From assembly GCA_004123355.1 (NCBI GenBank), contig SCHM01000003.1:6963058-7027057 (forward strand): DNA of 64,000 nt, written 5' to 3'. Made by a program: the position numbers and the translations under genes. This DNA is from Amphirosellinia nigrospora. Lineage: Eukaryota; Ascomycota; Sordariomycetes; Xylariales; Xylariaceae. Numbering within the stretch: the first letter of the stretch is position 1; each line of letters starts with the position of its first letter. A model generated the notes under the pieces. The model ran no database searches and had not been told where the DNA came from. It saw only the letters and a list, made by a program, of their open reading frames with translations. Below are positions 48,488-61,206 of this stretch, one piece after another.

Positions 48488-51400
48488 CTACCGTTTTATA
48501 GTTTCTAACTCATCAACTCTTGACAACCTCTGGCGGTGCAATTTTCCAGCGACAAATTCTCTTAGCGACCTAAGAGACTGATGGAACTAAGGATATCGAG
48601 GAATGACACGTCGACTTTGAATACCGTCCAAAACCACATCCGAAATTCAGAAGCGATCATACTATCAACACCGAAATCTAACAGTGGCTTTCCGACGTCA
48701 ATTTGATCTGGTTTGACAAGCATGAGGTTTGAGAATGTTTGGTCGTAACCCGCAGGACCGCATCCTGTAGCGATGTCGCATTGACCTCGGTAGCCATAGC
48801 GTTAGCCACACTGGCCGGGAGACTACGCAGCCAATGTGTGGCCGGCAGCTGACTAACTTCTGGAGCGCCCGTATTATCTCCATTATGAGGCCGCGAACTA
48901 TCTTGAAAGGCAGATGCAATGAGGATCGCGCGAGGATCCTGCATGGTACCGTGGCTGACATCGAACCCTTTAGCCATCAGCTCGCGGACCTTGAAGGGCT
49001 CCAATCCTGTTAGAATGTGCGATGATTCCGGGTCTCGACCTTGAGACTCATGCGTGAGTGCCATATCAATTACCTGGAGAAATTCGTCTTCGGTCAACGG
49101 TTGGATGCCTCTACGCAAGAGGAGCGCCTCGATCTTGGGGTTCTCGTGCAGGTAGCCGACCTCGGATATCATGCCTAGGCCTACCGAGACTGCTGGTTTT
49201 CCCTGAATACGACGCCAGCGTGCGAAGCATCGAGGAATGCATTAGCAGCGGCGAATAGGTTACTTTCCGTCGCAGTGCCCACACTCCCAGATACCGTGAA
49301 GTGAGCAAGAAAAAGTCCAGCCCCTCTTCGTGGCCATGGGCCTCGAGTGCGCGATGGAGATTCCAAGCGCCTGCTACTTTGGGCTGGATAGCAGTATGCC
49401 AGGCGTCACTTGTCATACGGGTGAACAGGGCCTCATGAAGTCCATGGCCGCATGTACCACACCGCCGATCTGCCTTGGTCTACAGGCAACTATTCTTTGC
49501 GTTCACTCATCGTCTTTCAAAACATTGCCTCGTATAACGGTGGCGTTGCGCCAGCGTCGGTCAGCCAGGATATCAGTTGCCGGGCAGTAGCGTTATCAGA
49601 TCCGGACCGCCCGAGGAAGACAAAATGCCGAGCGCCTCGTGCCAGCATCCAGCGACAAAGGCTACGACCCAGTCCTAGACATCCTACGAGCAGATAGACC
49701 TTGCTGGGGTCGAATACTGCTGAGTATTTCGATGGAGAGACCTGTGTATCTTTTGTCAGTATCCGAAACTGGTAGGCAGGATAAAGTGAGTCTCACAGGT
49801 ATACGACTGGATTGGTCTTCAAAAGAGATGACCACCTTGCCGATTCTATCTTTTGAAGAAAAAAATCGGTACGCTTGGCTAGTCTCCGATACATCGAAGG
49901 TGGTTATTGGGCTTGGCTTGATCTCACCTGTGCGATACATTTCAAGTACCTCTTTCAAAAGCCTGTATTTGAAAGTTAGTAAATCCCTTCTTGAATGGCA
50001 CTTTGATGAATAATAACATGAGCCGGCACTTACTTCGACAACATGTCACGATACGATTGGTGTTCATGATAGAACAGTTCACTCAAGTCAAACGCTATAA
50101 ACGTGGCATTCCGCGAGAAAATGCTCATGTCCAGCTTGCCTGCGTCGACCAGTTCACGCTTACCTACTTCAACGAAGCGCCCGAAACTCGCAACACAGCT
50201 CCAGCTCGCGTGCATGAGGTCTCCCACAGGGAGTTGAGAACCACGTCCACCCCGCGCCCTTCGGTAGCTGCCATGATGCCCGAAACAAAGGAGTCATCAC
50301 GAGAGTTGAAAATCCTTATTTGTGGTATACCAAACTCGCGCGATATATAATCCCGCTTTACGGATGATGAAGCAGTGGTGTAGACAACGGCTCCGAGCCA
50401 TTTGGCGATGGTAATCGCTGCGATCCCGAGCGCACCAGACCCGCAGTGTATCAATACAGACTCGCCTGCCTGGAGACATGCACGATACCGTAGAGCATAC
50501 AGGGCCGTAGCGTAGGCCACAGGAAGGGTTGCCATGGTCCTGTAGTCTTCGCTCGGAAGTATCTTATGCGCAGCCCATGATGGGACGCGCTCCGTCGTGG
50601 TCATATGGTTTGGCGCCAACACTAGGACTCGATCTCCGACCTCTAAATGGCTTCCGTCTCCGACTGCAGTTACGACACCGCTGAACTCTAAGCCGGTAGT
50701 TCCCTTACGAGTGTCTGTGCGCCTCAGAACATAAATATCTTTGGCGTTCAGACTGACGGCTTTCACGTCAACGTCCACGAACCCCGCCGGAATAGGGGCT
50801 AGGGGCTCCCGCAATTGCTGGAAATGTATTGAACTAGTGACACCCAGTTTACCAATGGCCAATTGGGCCGGCCGGGCATCAGCCAGAGTTTCGTATTGTA
50901 TCGCTTCCTGCCCTCCTAAACGGCGGCGAAACAACTGATTCAACTCTGCACAAGGGGAAGCGGCTAATGTAGACCAGGCCATCCTTTTCGATAAATTCCT
51001 TGTCATCTGTGTTAGGCCGGCTAATTAGCGCATTCAGTATATTTTATATGTCAACATCAACCTGCGGCTTGACCTGTCGGCAAAGCTTATCGTCATCACC
51101 GCAAACCTAAGCGATGGTCTTTCAAGCATCAAAGCACGCGACAGACCATTAACCAACGACACATTAGGGCTTGGATCGTTTGCTGTACCTGTCCCAGTGA
51201 GCCATAAGAGGTTCGTGACTGTGTCTGTCATTCGCCGCACAACATCCATTTCCGTTTGATCCATGTGGGCGAGAAAGTCGTGTTCAATCTCAATCATGGA
51301 GATGCATATTGTATTTTCAGAGGGGATCGCCTTGTTCAGATCAAGTAGAGAGATGCTAGAGACTTCACTGATAAATGTGTTCTGTCTGAAAAGGATTGCG

Positions 51401-54400
51401 AGAGCCGAAACGAGCTCCAATACAGCTTCTGAAGGGTTAAGATACTGTTGAAATGTCAGCACCATGGTCTTTTATCTTCAAATCAAATAAATATTTACCA
51501 CAAATACCAAAGAGTACCCTTCAAGGTTTGGTGACATTTGCTGGGTGTGGCAAGAAGAACATTTTGATCAAGCTGGACCGTCGTGAACCCAGCTGCTTCG
51601 AAGCACGCACTCGATGTGTCGTGTTGCCTTATAGCAACTATGCCGCATTCGCTAAGATGAGACATGATTGAACTAGTAAATCTCGCTACATCGTTTTTAG
51701 ATATCGCATCCTATATCAAATTGAATTAGTTCTCAATTCGGAGGCTTCGGTGTACCAAGCGCACATACTTCAGGAGCGACAATGACGTCAAATGGTTTTA
51801 TGTCTTGTTCTAGGAAACAAATCTTTCCTTCGCTATCGAATCGAGCCATCTGCCACGAGCTATAACACGGAAAGTCTGGTTCTTCATTTGAGCGGTCTAC
51901 CCACTGTTTCAAAGCACTGCTAGTCCCGATCTCGAGAATGCGAAGCTGAGAAGTCTTGTGCGCAGCAAGATCGATAAGAGTGTCAATGATAGGGGATGAT
52001 CCGTCATCTGTTGAATCGTTCCTAGCCATTTCGGTATTGTTTCTGATATACTGGTTGATCTGTGAACTCACGCCGGAGTGCAGTCGGCGTATATCTGGTT
52101 TCCACTGAATCTGTAGACAGGGATGGCGTTTTTGGTGAGAAACTTGAGGCGTGGTTTCTGCACCGAGTTTTTCAGTGTACAGAGAAAGTTTCACGCCTTT
52201 AAATTGTGCGATTCGCGTTTCATTTTTGTCGTACAGTGTTGAGTCCGCATTCAGAGTGGAAATCCCAGATCGGACCGAGCGCGCGTAAACGGTGGCGTCG
52301 CCAACGAGAGTCGCATCCAGAAAGCGAGACTGGCAGGACGGGATAAATATAGGCAACCAAGCTCTCTGTTTACTCAACGTTCCTGCCGAATCACTACAAT
52401 TGCAGCTTGTAGACAGGCATCAAGGGCAATTACCTGCATGGCGCAGGGGTAGAATTGCCATCTAGCTTCACCGCACACAAGGCATTGCTTTGCTGACGTT
52501 TTCCGTCAGTACGCAAAGTGGCCAAGGACTGGAATCGTGACCCGAAGGAAAGGCCTTCTTCTTTTAATTTGGTGTACCATCCCTCCATGGAATGGAGTTC
52601 GAGATTATTAGTGTTGTGCTGTGAATCATTTATCCGTACAGTATCTGATTGCAGGCGCATGCTGCCAACGCAGTGAACTGTCGCAAGACCAGCTTTCCAA
52701 GATGAGATTGAGAAGTCATACCAGTCGTTTGACCTCGATGCTGTTGACAACTTCTTCAGCGCTACTGTCGTGTGCAATTCCAAATTTTCCGATTCCAAGC
52801 CAGTTTGATATGGTATGACAAGAGCTGAGCGGACGTTCACATTGCTAAACTCGAACAGCGCGCTACGCCGCGACTGCTCCGTCTTGAGGCAGCGGATTTG
52901 CGAAACAGCTTCCATTGCCATGGTCAGATATCCTGCAGCTGGAAAAACAACTTGTGTTTCAATTTTATGATCAGCCAGCCAAGGCACTTCGTCAATAGAC
53001 AGTACGTTGCGCCAACTCCTATCTATGTCGTTACCAGCAATCTGCTGGGACCCAAGCAGTTCGTGTCGCCGATATTCCCGAGCTCTTAATTCGCGGCTAG
53101 GCCGAGGTTCGCGCCAGAGTAAGCCGGACGAATAATCCCACGGGTAAGGTGCCAGGTCGGACAGGTGATCAAGTCCACTCTCGGCAGACCGTTGACTATG
53201 CTCCAATTCAGGTTATGCCATGTACGAAGAGAGCACCTGCAAGCTGCTTCAAGCTCAGGTTTGAATTACAGTTTCTTTCTAAAGTAGCAGAGTATGGTGC
53301 AATCTCCTTGCCGAGGCTTTGCTGACTTTGTTGAATGAGGCTTTTCAGTGCTGTATGTGGCCCTAACTCAATCCAATGATATCTTCCGCTAGCCAGCAGC
53401 TTTTCAGTAGCAGAACTGAACTGCACTGGAAGCTCAAGATTGCCCGCCAGTAGTTTGGTGTGTCCATAGCAGGATTCATTTGGGTGCTGTCTTGGCTGGG
53501 GTAAACGGATGAGAAAATCTTGACAGCTTTTGACTCCTCTGGATCCCAAGATGGAAATAAGGGGCCAAAAGCTCTTGGTATAGTGATCCTACTTCTTCAT
53601 CATGTATGAATGATATGCTTGCCCCCTGTGCGAAGCATTCTAGCGAACAACCTCTGGCTTTGAATGTTTTCTAGTAGAATGCCGATGCCTTCAACAGAAC
53701 CACTCAAGGTCACACTCTGCGGTGAGTTTATGCAAGCAACACAGACCTGCTGGCCTAACCCTAGTTCCTCAATGAGTTGGTTTGCAGACTTAGCATTCAT
53801 GCCTGCTGCCAGCATGGCACCTCTTGTTTGGACTTGGGAAACAACATGCCCACGAAAATACGCCACGAGTAAAGCTTGAGTAGCAGTGAGCAATCCAGCA
53901 GTGTAAGCAGCTCCAATTTCACCAGAGGAGTGGCTATTGTGGCAGAAGGCTCTACTCCCCAAGAACGTAGAACAGCCACCAAGGCAATTTGGATGGCGTA
54001 CATAATGGCTGACTACGAGCGGCTTCGTCCACTTTGCTCTTATCTGGGGCGTCGAGAATCGAATTCTTCCAGGGACCAAGAAGGTGCCAATTCCGATGGT
54101 AATGTTCGCAGGATACCGTCTAGCTGCCTTATACTTGAACGGAAAATAGAGTTATGTTGGATCAGTTCCTTCCCCATTCCTGCATATTGTGCTCCCTGGC
54201 CGGTAAAAGCAAACACAAACGGAAGAGGGCTTTGTGTGTTAGAGGTCATAGGATCCGCTATCTCTGTCTGCGTTACGCTCGTCATCCCCGTTTCTGCAGC
54301 ATCACTAACGATCAAGAAGTGGCGGAATCGTAGATGAGAGCGGCGCATAGTGAGCGTGAAAGCTAAACGGCAAAGCCTTCCATGGTCACAACGTCTAATC

Positions 54401-56304
54401 TCTTCTTCTATTTGGACTTTCCTCCTTTTCAGTGACGTTGAAGATGCCGCAGAAACGGGGATGACGAGCGTTTCTTGACAATTCAGCTTAGGTTGGCTGT
54501 TTGTTCGATGAAGTAACCAATTCGAATAACTCTCGGGGATTCAAGAATGAGATGAGCATTAGCTCCTCCGTAACTATTCATTACCATCTTAGTAAACCAC
54601 TGTGTCGTAATGATGAAACATGAAACGACAGGATAGAGGAAGGGAAGTAACTCAGTACCCGAACGAATTGATCCCAGCCCTTTTGATGGATCTTGGCCAG
54701 TCTTGGTGTTCAGTCACCACCCTCATGCCATTAGACTTTAGATTGACTGACCACACATGTCAGAGTCGCTTTAGGGTATTAGATGGACAATTCTTACGCT
54801 TAGGATTCACATTAGTTGGACCCCGAGTAGGTGGGAGCGCCCCATTTTGAAATGCTAGGGCAACCTTGATAATCGATGTTAACCCGCTGGCTGCCTCACT
54901 GTGACCAAGATTCGTTTTCACCTATGAGCGATATTAAATCAGTTTTCAACTTGCTCCTCAGAGTAGAAATAGTTCAACAGCTCAGACCTATCTTTATGCA
55001 TAGGCTAACGAATTTTTTGGAGACTGAGAATTTTACTTACTGCACCGATCATAAGAGGTGTTGATCTCTTTGTTGTTGAGAAACATCGAGCCAAACCCCT
55101 AACTTCAATGGGGTCTCCCACAGCTGTTCCTGTGCCATGACATTCAACATAATCCGTGTCCGAAAACTGGATATTGGCCTCAGCATACGCTTTTCGGATG
55201 ACGGCTTCTTGGAGGGTAGAGCTTGGCTGCGTTATGCCGGGTGTTCGTCCGTTCCTGGCTCAGTCCCAGTCAGTGCCTCTTCAGTCGCAGAACGGAAGGA
55301 GATGGATTACGAGTTCACGGCACTTGAGCGGACGACGGCCCAGACTTTGTCACCCGCTTTTACGGCAGAGGAGAGACGCTTGAGATAAACGGCATTTACC
55401 CTTCAGCACGTCCGTACCCATCAGCTGACTCGTCAAAGGTATTGCATGTGGAGTTTGGCGAGAGGATCCCCGCCATCGCACAGTACCAAGATGTTGCTCA
55501 GGGGAAGTGATCAAGTTAGCGCCAGCCACAATCGCCCCGTCACAATCTCCCGCTTGGAGTGCTCTGACAGCGGAATGAAAGCAGTACATGGTTGAAGAGC
55601 ACGCGGTGTCCATCGTAACACTAGGTCACATGTCAGTGATTAACGCTCGATGCGACGGCTAACGCGTTGAGATACCTTGGGCCATGGAGGTTAAACACAT
55701 GACTAATCCGATTTGATAGAATCGCTGTTCCAAGACCAGTAGCGCTATACCTATGAAGATAATCCGGATCTCTCATCTGCATAGTCTGGTAGTCGACTGT
55801 AAAATTCCCAACATAGACACCTGTATTGGAGCCGCTGATGTCATGGATAGATACACCAGCATTTTCGAAACATTCGAAGACGACTTCGAGCAGCTTACGT
55901 TGTTGGGGATCCATATACGTAGCCTCCAAGTTGTTGATTCCAAACACATTGTTGTCGAACATACGCACATCTTCATCCAAGAAATATCCTCCGTCGGCAT
56001 TCAACGTGCCTCCCAAGTTTCTGCCAGGGCATGGAAACCCCCAATATTAAAGCGCTCCGGTGGAAGACGCCCTTGAGCAGACTTCTTTTCCACCAAGAAA
56101 TCCCAGAGCGCCGAGGGAGAATGGATATCTCCCGGCAGACGGCACCCTGGCAGTCGGACATTAGCTATTGCACAAGTCTGGAGTTACATTGAAGGCTTAT
56201 GAGAGTGAAATACCGATTCCGACAATGCATACTGGGTCGACATGGCCATCGCCTGGTTCTACGTCATCTCGCCCAAGTGCATCGTCGTGTAGAGATGAAG
56301 GCAT
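48488..56304 (-). CDS. Highly reducing type I polyketide synthase (KS-AT-DH-vestigial MT-ER-KR-ACP)
   Basis: Iterative fungal PKS building a reduced polyketide from acyl-CoA units. The start is the ATG at 56304; a 67-bp intron follows residue 30. KS shows DTACSS (Cys, about 55605), VECHGTGT (His) and NLGHSEA (second His). AT shows FTGQGAQYAGMG and, after restoring one G near 53933, GHSSGEIG. DH has WLADHKI (His, about 52970) and LDACLQA (Asp, about 52420). The MT position has LEIGTSSAL instead of a GxGxG SAM site, so it looks dead. ER shows HCGSGALGIAAI (NADPH site). KR has VGCLGLGRSL but FAAAN where YAAAN is expected. ACP has DFGVDSM with the phosphopantetheine Ser. At least five introns sit in the KS. 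Naive stop lies at 48562; restoring one base extends the ACP end to 48488. Several one-base indels break the frame. Confidence 0.9.
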
Positions 56305-57202
56305 CGACTTGACGTGCTATTACGACTGGAGTCAATCTGGGCGCACCCTTGAGAGCCGAATTCCTCACTCTCCCTAATATTTCTTTTCCTTGTTCTTAGT
56401 TTGCCCTTCGCAACGGAGAAACTAATACGAAGCAGACGTCAGGAGATATAAATTACCACGAGTATCGAAATCTTCAGTTGAGCATCCACCTTGCTGAGTC
56501 ATCTATCATTGAGATTTTATATTATTCTTTATAATTTTACCCTCCTTTATATATACAGCAACGCGGAACGTAGAGTCACCAGTCACGGAGGTCCTAAATC
56601 CTACACAACGACCTCCGTCTACTACAGTCCGCGACTCCTCTCAGGCTTCACATATATCGTGACAGATATCCGTAAGTTCATTTTGTACACGTACTTTGGT
56701 TATAAAGATGCCAATGCTTACTATTCAAATATTGACATCAAAAACTTGTAGACAACTAACAATTATCGATGCACTAAAAGAATATAAGCCCGCCAGAAAT
56801 CACCTAATTAGGCGGACTTTGGTCTAAGTATGCCACAATGAGATACCGACTCAACGGCCCCGCCCATGCTGGTGTGCCGAGAAATCCTGACAAATACCAC
56901 CTATACCAGAAATGCAGGTAAGATGTCACTGGAATGATGCATATGCACACCCCTGGCTCTCGCCAAGGCTTCAATGCATGGTACTTGGCTACCTAGTCGC
57001 CTTGTAGGGATACGGCTCCACCGTGCTTATCCACCACCTGTCATGCATGTAAGACGCCGGTGTACTTTCCGAGCATGTACCCGCGACAGATTTCTTTGGC
57101 AAAGCACTACGTAGAGTTAGTCGCCAATATGAAAACTTCTAAGATTCCTTTCTCTAAGCACCATTACTTTACCTTAGTGACGAACCCCACTAACCCCTTA
57201 TC
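56305..57202. promoter_or_regulatory. Divergent promoter of the PKS and SDR genes
   Basis: About 900 bp separate the PKS start (minus) and the SDR start (plus). A shared promoter would co-regulate the pair, as is common in fungal clusters. The most regular structure is the inverted repeat at 56585-56618. No gene is supported inside. Confidence 0.6.
56585..56618. promoter_or_regulatory. Inverted repeat ACGGAGGTC-N16-GACCTCCGT, candidate activator site
   Basis: Perfect 9-bp arms with CGG/CCG cores. Zn2Cys6 regulators of fungal clusters bind paired CGG triplets, and this palindrome lies in the PKS/SDR shared promoter. Spacing of 16 between arms is wide for the class, and the arms could instead form a hairpin. 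Binding is inferred. Confidence 0.45.
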
Positions 57203-58602
57203 ATGCCGTCAAGACAGAAACATGCGCTCGTCACCGGGTAAGTCTTCAGCCTACCGTGCTACTTCCTTGCTGATTCATGATCAATATCATGTAGCTGTGG
57301 TCAGGGAGGTATCGGCGAAGCTCTCGTGCGAGAATATACTCGCCAAGGCCTTCACGTCATCGCCACCGTTCTGCCTTCCGAACCCAGCACCCATCTGTCA
57401 GGACAAGGTGTTTCATGCTTCACGTTAGATGTCACGCAAGAGCAGTCAATCGCCGATTTACATAAGCATGTCAACGAGCTCACAAATGGGTATCTTGACG
57501 TGCTGGTAAATAATGCGTGAGTAACACATTCGGCCGCAAGGGCGTGAATTTATCGTAGCTTACCTTGTGTTTGCCATATAATAGAGGAATATGTTAGTTT
57601 AAACATCGTGAAGGCTCTAGTGACGCAATAGCTCAGTGTGCAAATAGGCTACACTATGACGGCGATAGACACAGACGTCGCCGAGGTTCAGAAAATGTTT
57701 GATGTCAACCTTTTTGGGCCTATGAGAATGGTGCATCACTTCCATGGGGAACTGATTGCTGCCAAGGGGCTATCGTCAACATCGGTTCCGTTGGGGGCAT
57801 CGTGCCCTTCCTATACGGATGTAAGTTATGATTTCGCATACGTTCTAATATCTGTTAATTGATGCTGGAGATAGCTGCGTATAATTCCGCCAAGGCGGCA
57901 TTGCACCATTGGTCCAACACTTTGCGAGTGGAAATGAAACCATTTAGGTACGTTTTCTTAATTACAGTCGAAAAGACTAACTCTTAACTAACATACCTTT
58001 CAATAGCGTCCGGGTTGTCACCGTGAGTTATGCTGGTTTCAAGCGTACTTACGTACCTAGGTATATATACTCTCAGCTGATCAAAATTTCGTCCAAGATT
58101 ATCTCAGGAGAGATAGGCACAAACATTCTAGCGCGGGATCAAATAGCCAATCGCAAACTACCAGAAGGTATTATAGAAGCTATATTTTGATGATCCTACA
58201 CTAACTAGCTAGACTCTTTCTATTCTCCTCTTGCTGTTGAGTTTAATCAGCATATCCATCGAGTACCCAGTACGTAATGTGAAAATTCTCACATCTTTAG
58301 ATCGAAGAACTGCATTCATGATGTTCTAGAGACAACAAATCGCTTCCAATACGCCGAGAAAGTTGTCGCCGAGAGTTTGAAATCATCTCCCTCGGCGTGG
58401 TTTTGGTACGGAAGCACTACTAGTATTGTTCGCTTCTTTGACATCTTCGGGTTTCGAACTGTCTGGGTATGTAGCACACTTGATACACAATTTTAATAAG
58501 AAGTCTGGTCGCTGATAGCTATAGGACTATATCTTTTGGAACTGGTTCAACTTAAACAAGCTAAAGGATGCACATCTTCAGCGCACTATTGTAAATTCTT
58601 GA
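57203..58602 (+). CDS. Short-chain dehydrogenase/reductase, acyl-DHAP-reductase-like (10 exons)
   Basis: NADPH-dependent classical SDR resembling 1-acyldihydroxyacetone-phosphate reductases; beside a PKS it is a candidate tailoring reductase. Exons: 57203-57237, 57295-57516, 57585-57592 (8 nt), 57648-57820, 57875-57947, 58007-58022, 58098-58167, 58213-58269, 58330-58466, 58525-58602. With one G restored in the run at 57766-57769 all phases close and give 289 residues. Motifs: TGCGQGGIG (cofactor), LDVLVNNAG, NIGSVGG (Ser), YNSAKAALHHW (Tyr-x3-Lys), then a hydrophobic C-terminal part (AWFWYGS...FWNWFNLNKLKDAHLQR) typical of the membrane-associated subgroup. It is divergent from the PKS across a shared promoter. 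Confidence 0.9.
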
Positions 58603-58766
58603 GCGAATGCGCCGAGTCAGACATAGCTTGTCGGCATAGCAAAGTGACGATTATAGGGTTGGGACTTCGTTGCTCGGCATTAACCGTTGTGATTGAATTG
58701 CTGGTGGGCCTGGGATGAATACTAGTGTTTGCTCCTGTTCTCACTGAGATTGCCAGCTGGTGTCTA

Positions 58767-59441
58767 TCAAGCATCCTTTTCGACATCATCCCTCCGCCCA
58801 ACATAGTCCTTCTCTAGCGCACCCAGATACCCTTCCAGCTTCTGGCCATTCACTACAACGTCATTGCAGTCCAACAGGATGTATATCATACGGCCAGGAA
58901 GCGCACCACCACCTGTGATATTGCGCCATTTGTGGGCACAGGCACGATTGACACTCACGTCGCCTTCGCGCATAATGCGACGTTCACCAGAGTCGAGCTC
59001 AAGCTCAAATACGCCTTCGAGGACGATGCCATAGTCTATGGACAGCGCTCGGTGCAGTGGTGACTCCACTCCTGGTGCAAAGTCCACCATTCTCACAACG
59101 CTCCGTTGTGGTAGTGTAGGGGCGGCTGCTCATCTTCAGTCAGCTATTTCAAGATATTCCAAAGATAGGGGTCTGTCTTGATAAAATTCCGTACCTCACG
59201 TTCCTTGGCCTTTTGAACATCCACATTTTCGTTAAGTTCTGTTGGCGACTCTTGTGTGGAATATAGAATATTAGAGACGGCCCGACCATCGAACATGATG
59301 CGTGTGTGGTCTCCCACATCGTCGACAAGAAACGCCCTTCCCTTCAGCATTATGGCCCGTGATGTGACGCTGTATCTGGCGTAGGCCTGGCGCCGGAAAT
59401 CCCTCCTTCACGTATCCGGCATTGGGAATTTCTGATTCCAT
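58767..59441 (-). CDS. Cupin-domain protein, candidate cluster enzyme
   Basis: Small single-cupin protein of the kind often found in fungal polyketide clusters; the reaction is unknown. The ATG at 59441 opens MESEIPNAGYVKEGFPAPGL, then RQIQRHITGHNAEGK. A one-base insertion-type shift near 59343 leads to AFLVDDVGDHTRIMFDGRAVSNILY. An intron lies between 59194 and 59129; its junction is off by one base, so a further indel is likely. The cupin follows: motif 1 SPLHRALSIDYGIVLEG (His, Glu) and motif 2 EGDVSVNRACAHKWRN (His, Asn), ending EKDYVGRRDDVEKDA. The gene is tail-to-tail with the SDR, 164 bp apart. Confidence 0.8.
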
Positions 59442-60152
59442 GGCTTCAAGTTTCGTGAATAGAATAGCTCCGTAGACTTTGAGGGAAATCGTGTCGCCAA
59501 TCGATCATGAATTTCCAAGACTTGTAGATAACTAAAGGTCTACGATACATGAGCTAGAAGTACCCATTTGTAGACCTGTGGGGATAAGATAAAACCGACG
59601 CATGGAACTTCCGTCACTTCTACACTAGTGTAGGACTCCCTGTTGTATATGTGGGGTTAAGGTTGATCCATGAGCATGGTGTCTACTACCCCTGTGTGAT
59701 AGCCCCTCGTTCACGTTGCTCCGAAACAACCGTATTCCGCCAGTTCCTAGGGCTTTCATCCTCTGTCCCTGCAGGTAAGATCTCTATCTGACTCGTTGGA
59801 AATGGATGCAACGTCGGGTTCTTATAAAAATGGGACATGCCAATTCTGGACGCGCAACGAAGCTCCCACCCACATCCCAACCCAAAACGGAAAGCAACCA
59901 AGATAGTTATTCTTTCCGCCTTGTTGTCCCGTCATGAGAGAGTTCTTGGAACAAAATCCAAGCGGGAGCCACTATGAGATAAGGGCAGTGATGACCGCGT
60001 CAGGATGAGTACCAATAGCTCATGGGTTGCCTGCTGTGGTATTATGACTTTAGGTAAGAGAATATGTAGACTGGGAAAATTTTAAGTTTGTATCACGACA
60101 TGCCCTCAAAAATACTCTCTAAATAGATCATAGCCACAGTTACATAGGGGAC
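59442..60152. other. Intergenic region
   Basis: Upstream region of the cupin and 3' flank of the second SDR. No gene or repeat recognised; a minus-strand frame at 59686-59901 has no family match. Confidence 0.45.
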
Positions 60153-61206
60153 CTAGACATGAGCCGTCAACGTCGTCCCGCCATCAATGATGAAGCCGCA
60201 TCCCGTAACATAGCTTGAACGAGGACTACTTAAGAACAAGACTGCATCGGCCACCTCTTCTGCCCTAGCTAGGCGCTTCATTGGCACTGCGCTCTTGATG
60301 AAGTCTTCTAGTCCGTCCATCCCTTCAGCGCCCGCTGCACCATTGGCGTATCTACCCAAGTAGGACAGACACAATTCACTCTGATGTCATGTTTTACGTT
60401 ATCGAGAGCTAAATTACATGTGATTAATACCCGTTTGCAAATAATCTGCATCAAAAAGCGGGATGATCAAACAGATACAAGGGGGCTACCGGCATTCTTG
60501 GCTAACCCGAGCACCGCATGCTTTGATGCTGTGTATTGGACGATGTCCGGCGAGGCGATATACGATGCAGCCGATCCCAGCAAGACTATGGTTCCGCGAG
60601 TCGCCCCTCGCAGGGATGATGTTGGATCGTTGGTTCGCGGCTCTTGCGATCGCATGATTGCCGAAGCAACACTTGTTATTATTAGAGTGCCCGTGACATT
60701 AACATTCACACTGAATTCCTGAAATCAACGTCGGCTACTTGTCGGGCATTCTGCACGCCGATCTGTTCCAAATCTACATTAGCAGGGTTCATAAATAGTT
60801 CGATTAAATGTGACGGGACAGGACAGGAATTCGGCAGCTATCCTACCCCAGCCGAGTTTACGCAGTAGTCAATCCGCCCAAACAAGCTGCTTGTAAGTTC
60901 CATGCAGCGCCTTACAGAATCCTCCATCGTAACATCGATCTCCGATGCTTCGGCTCGAAAGTTTGGATTGGTAGCAGCAGTTTTGCTTTCACTTGCAACT
61001 AGCAGCGCGGCTTCTTTGTCCATATCGGCAACCATAATGCCCGCTGCACCATCTTTGGCGAAGGCAATGCAGCACGCTCTGCCAATGCCGTTCCCTGGAT
61101 GATTAGTGATGTGGAACGCCAAAGGCTAAAGAAAGAAAAACACAGTCACAGCGAAGGACGGCTTCTTACCGCCACCCGCAACGAAAGCATAACCAGTTAA
61201 GTCCAT
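60153..61206 (-). CDS. Classical short-chain dehydrogenase (FabG-like), candidate tailoring enzyme
   Basis: NAD(P)-dependent oxidoreductase. Exon 1 (61206-61170, 12 codons) MDLTGYAFVAGG splices over a 75-bp intron to GNGIGRACCIAFAKDGA at 61094, completing the GGGNGIG cofactor motif. Next come VADMDKEAA, RIDYCVNSAG (NAG motif), another intron, VNVTGTLIITSVASAIM, LLGSAASYIA (Ser), YTASKHAVLGLAKNA (catalytic Tyr-x3-Lys), an intron, then LDNVKHDIRVNCVCPTWVDTPM, RLARAEEVADAVLFLSS and GCGFIIDGGTTLTAHV. About 280 residues. One-base losses are inferred near 60715 and in the run at 60320. The full catalytic set is present. Confidence 0.87.
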
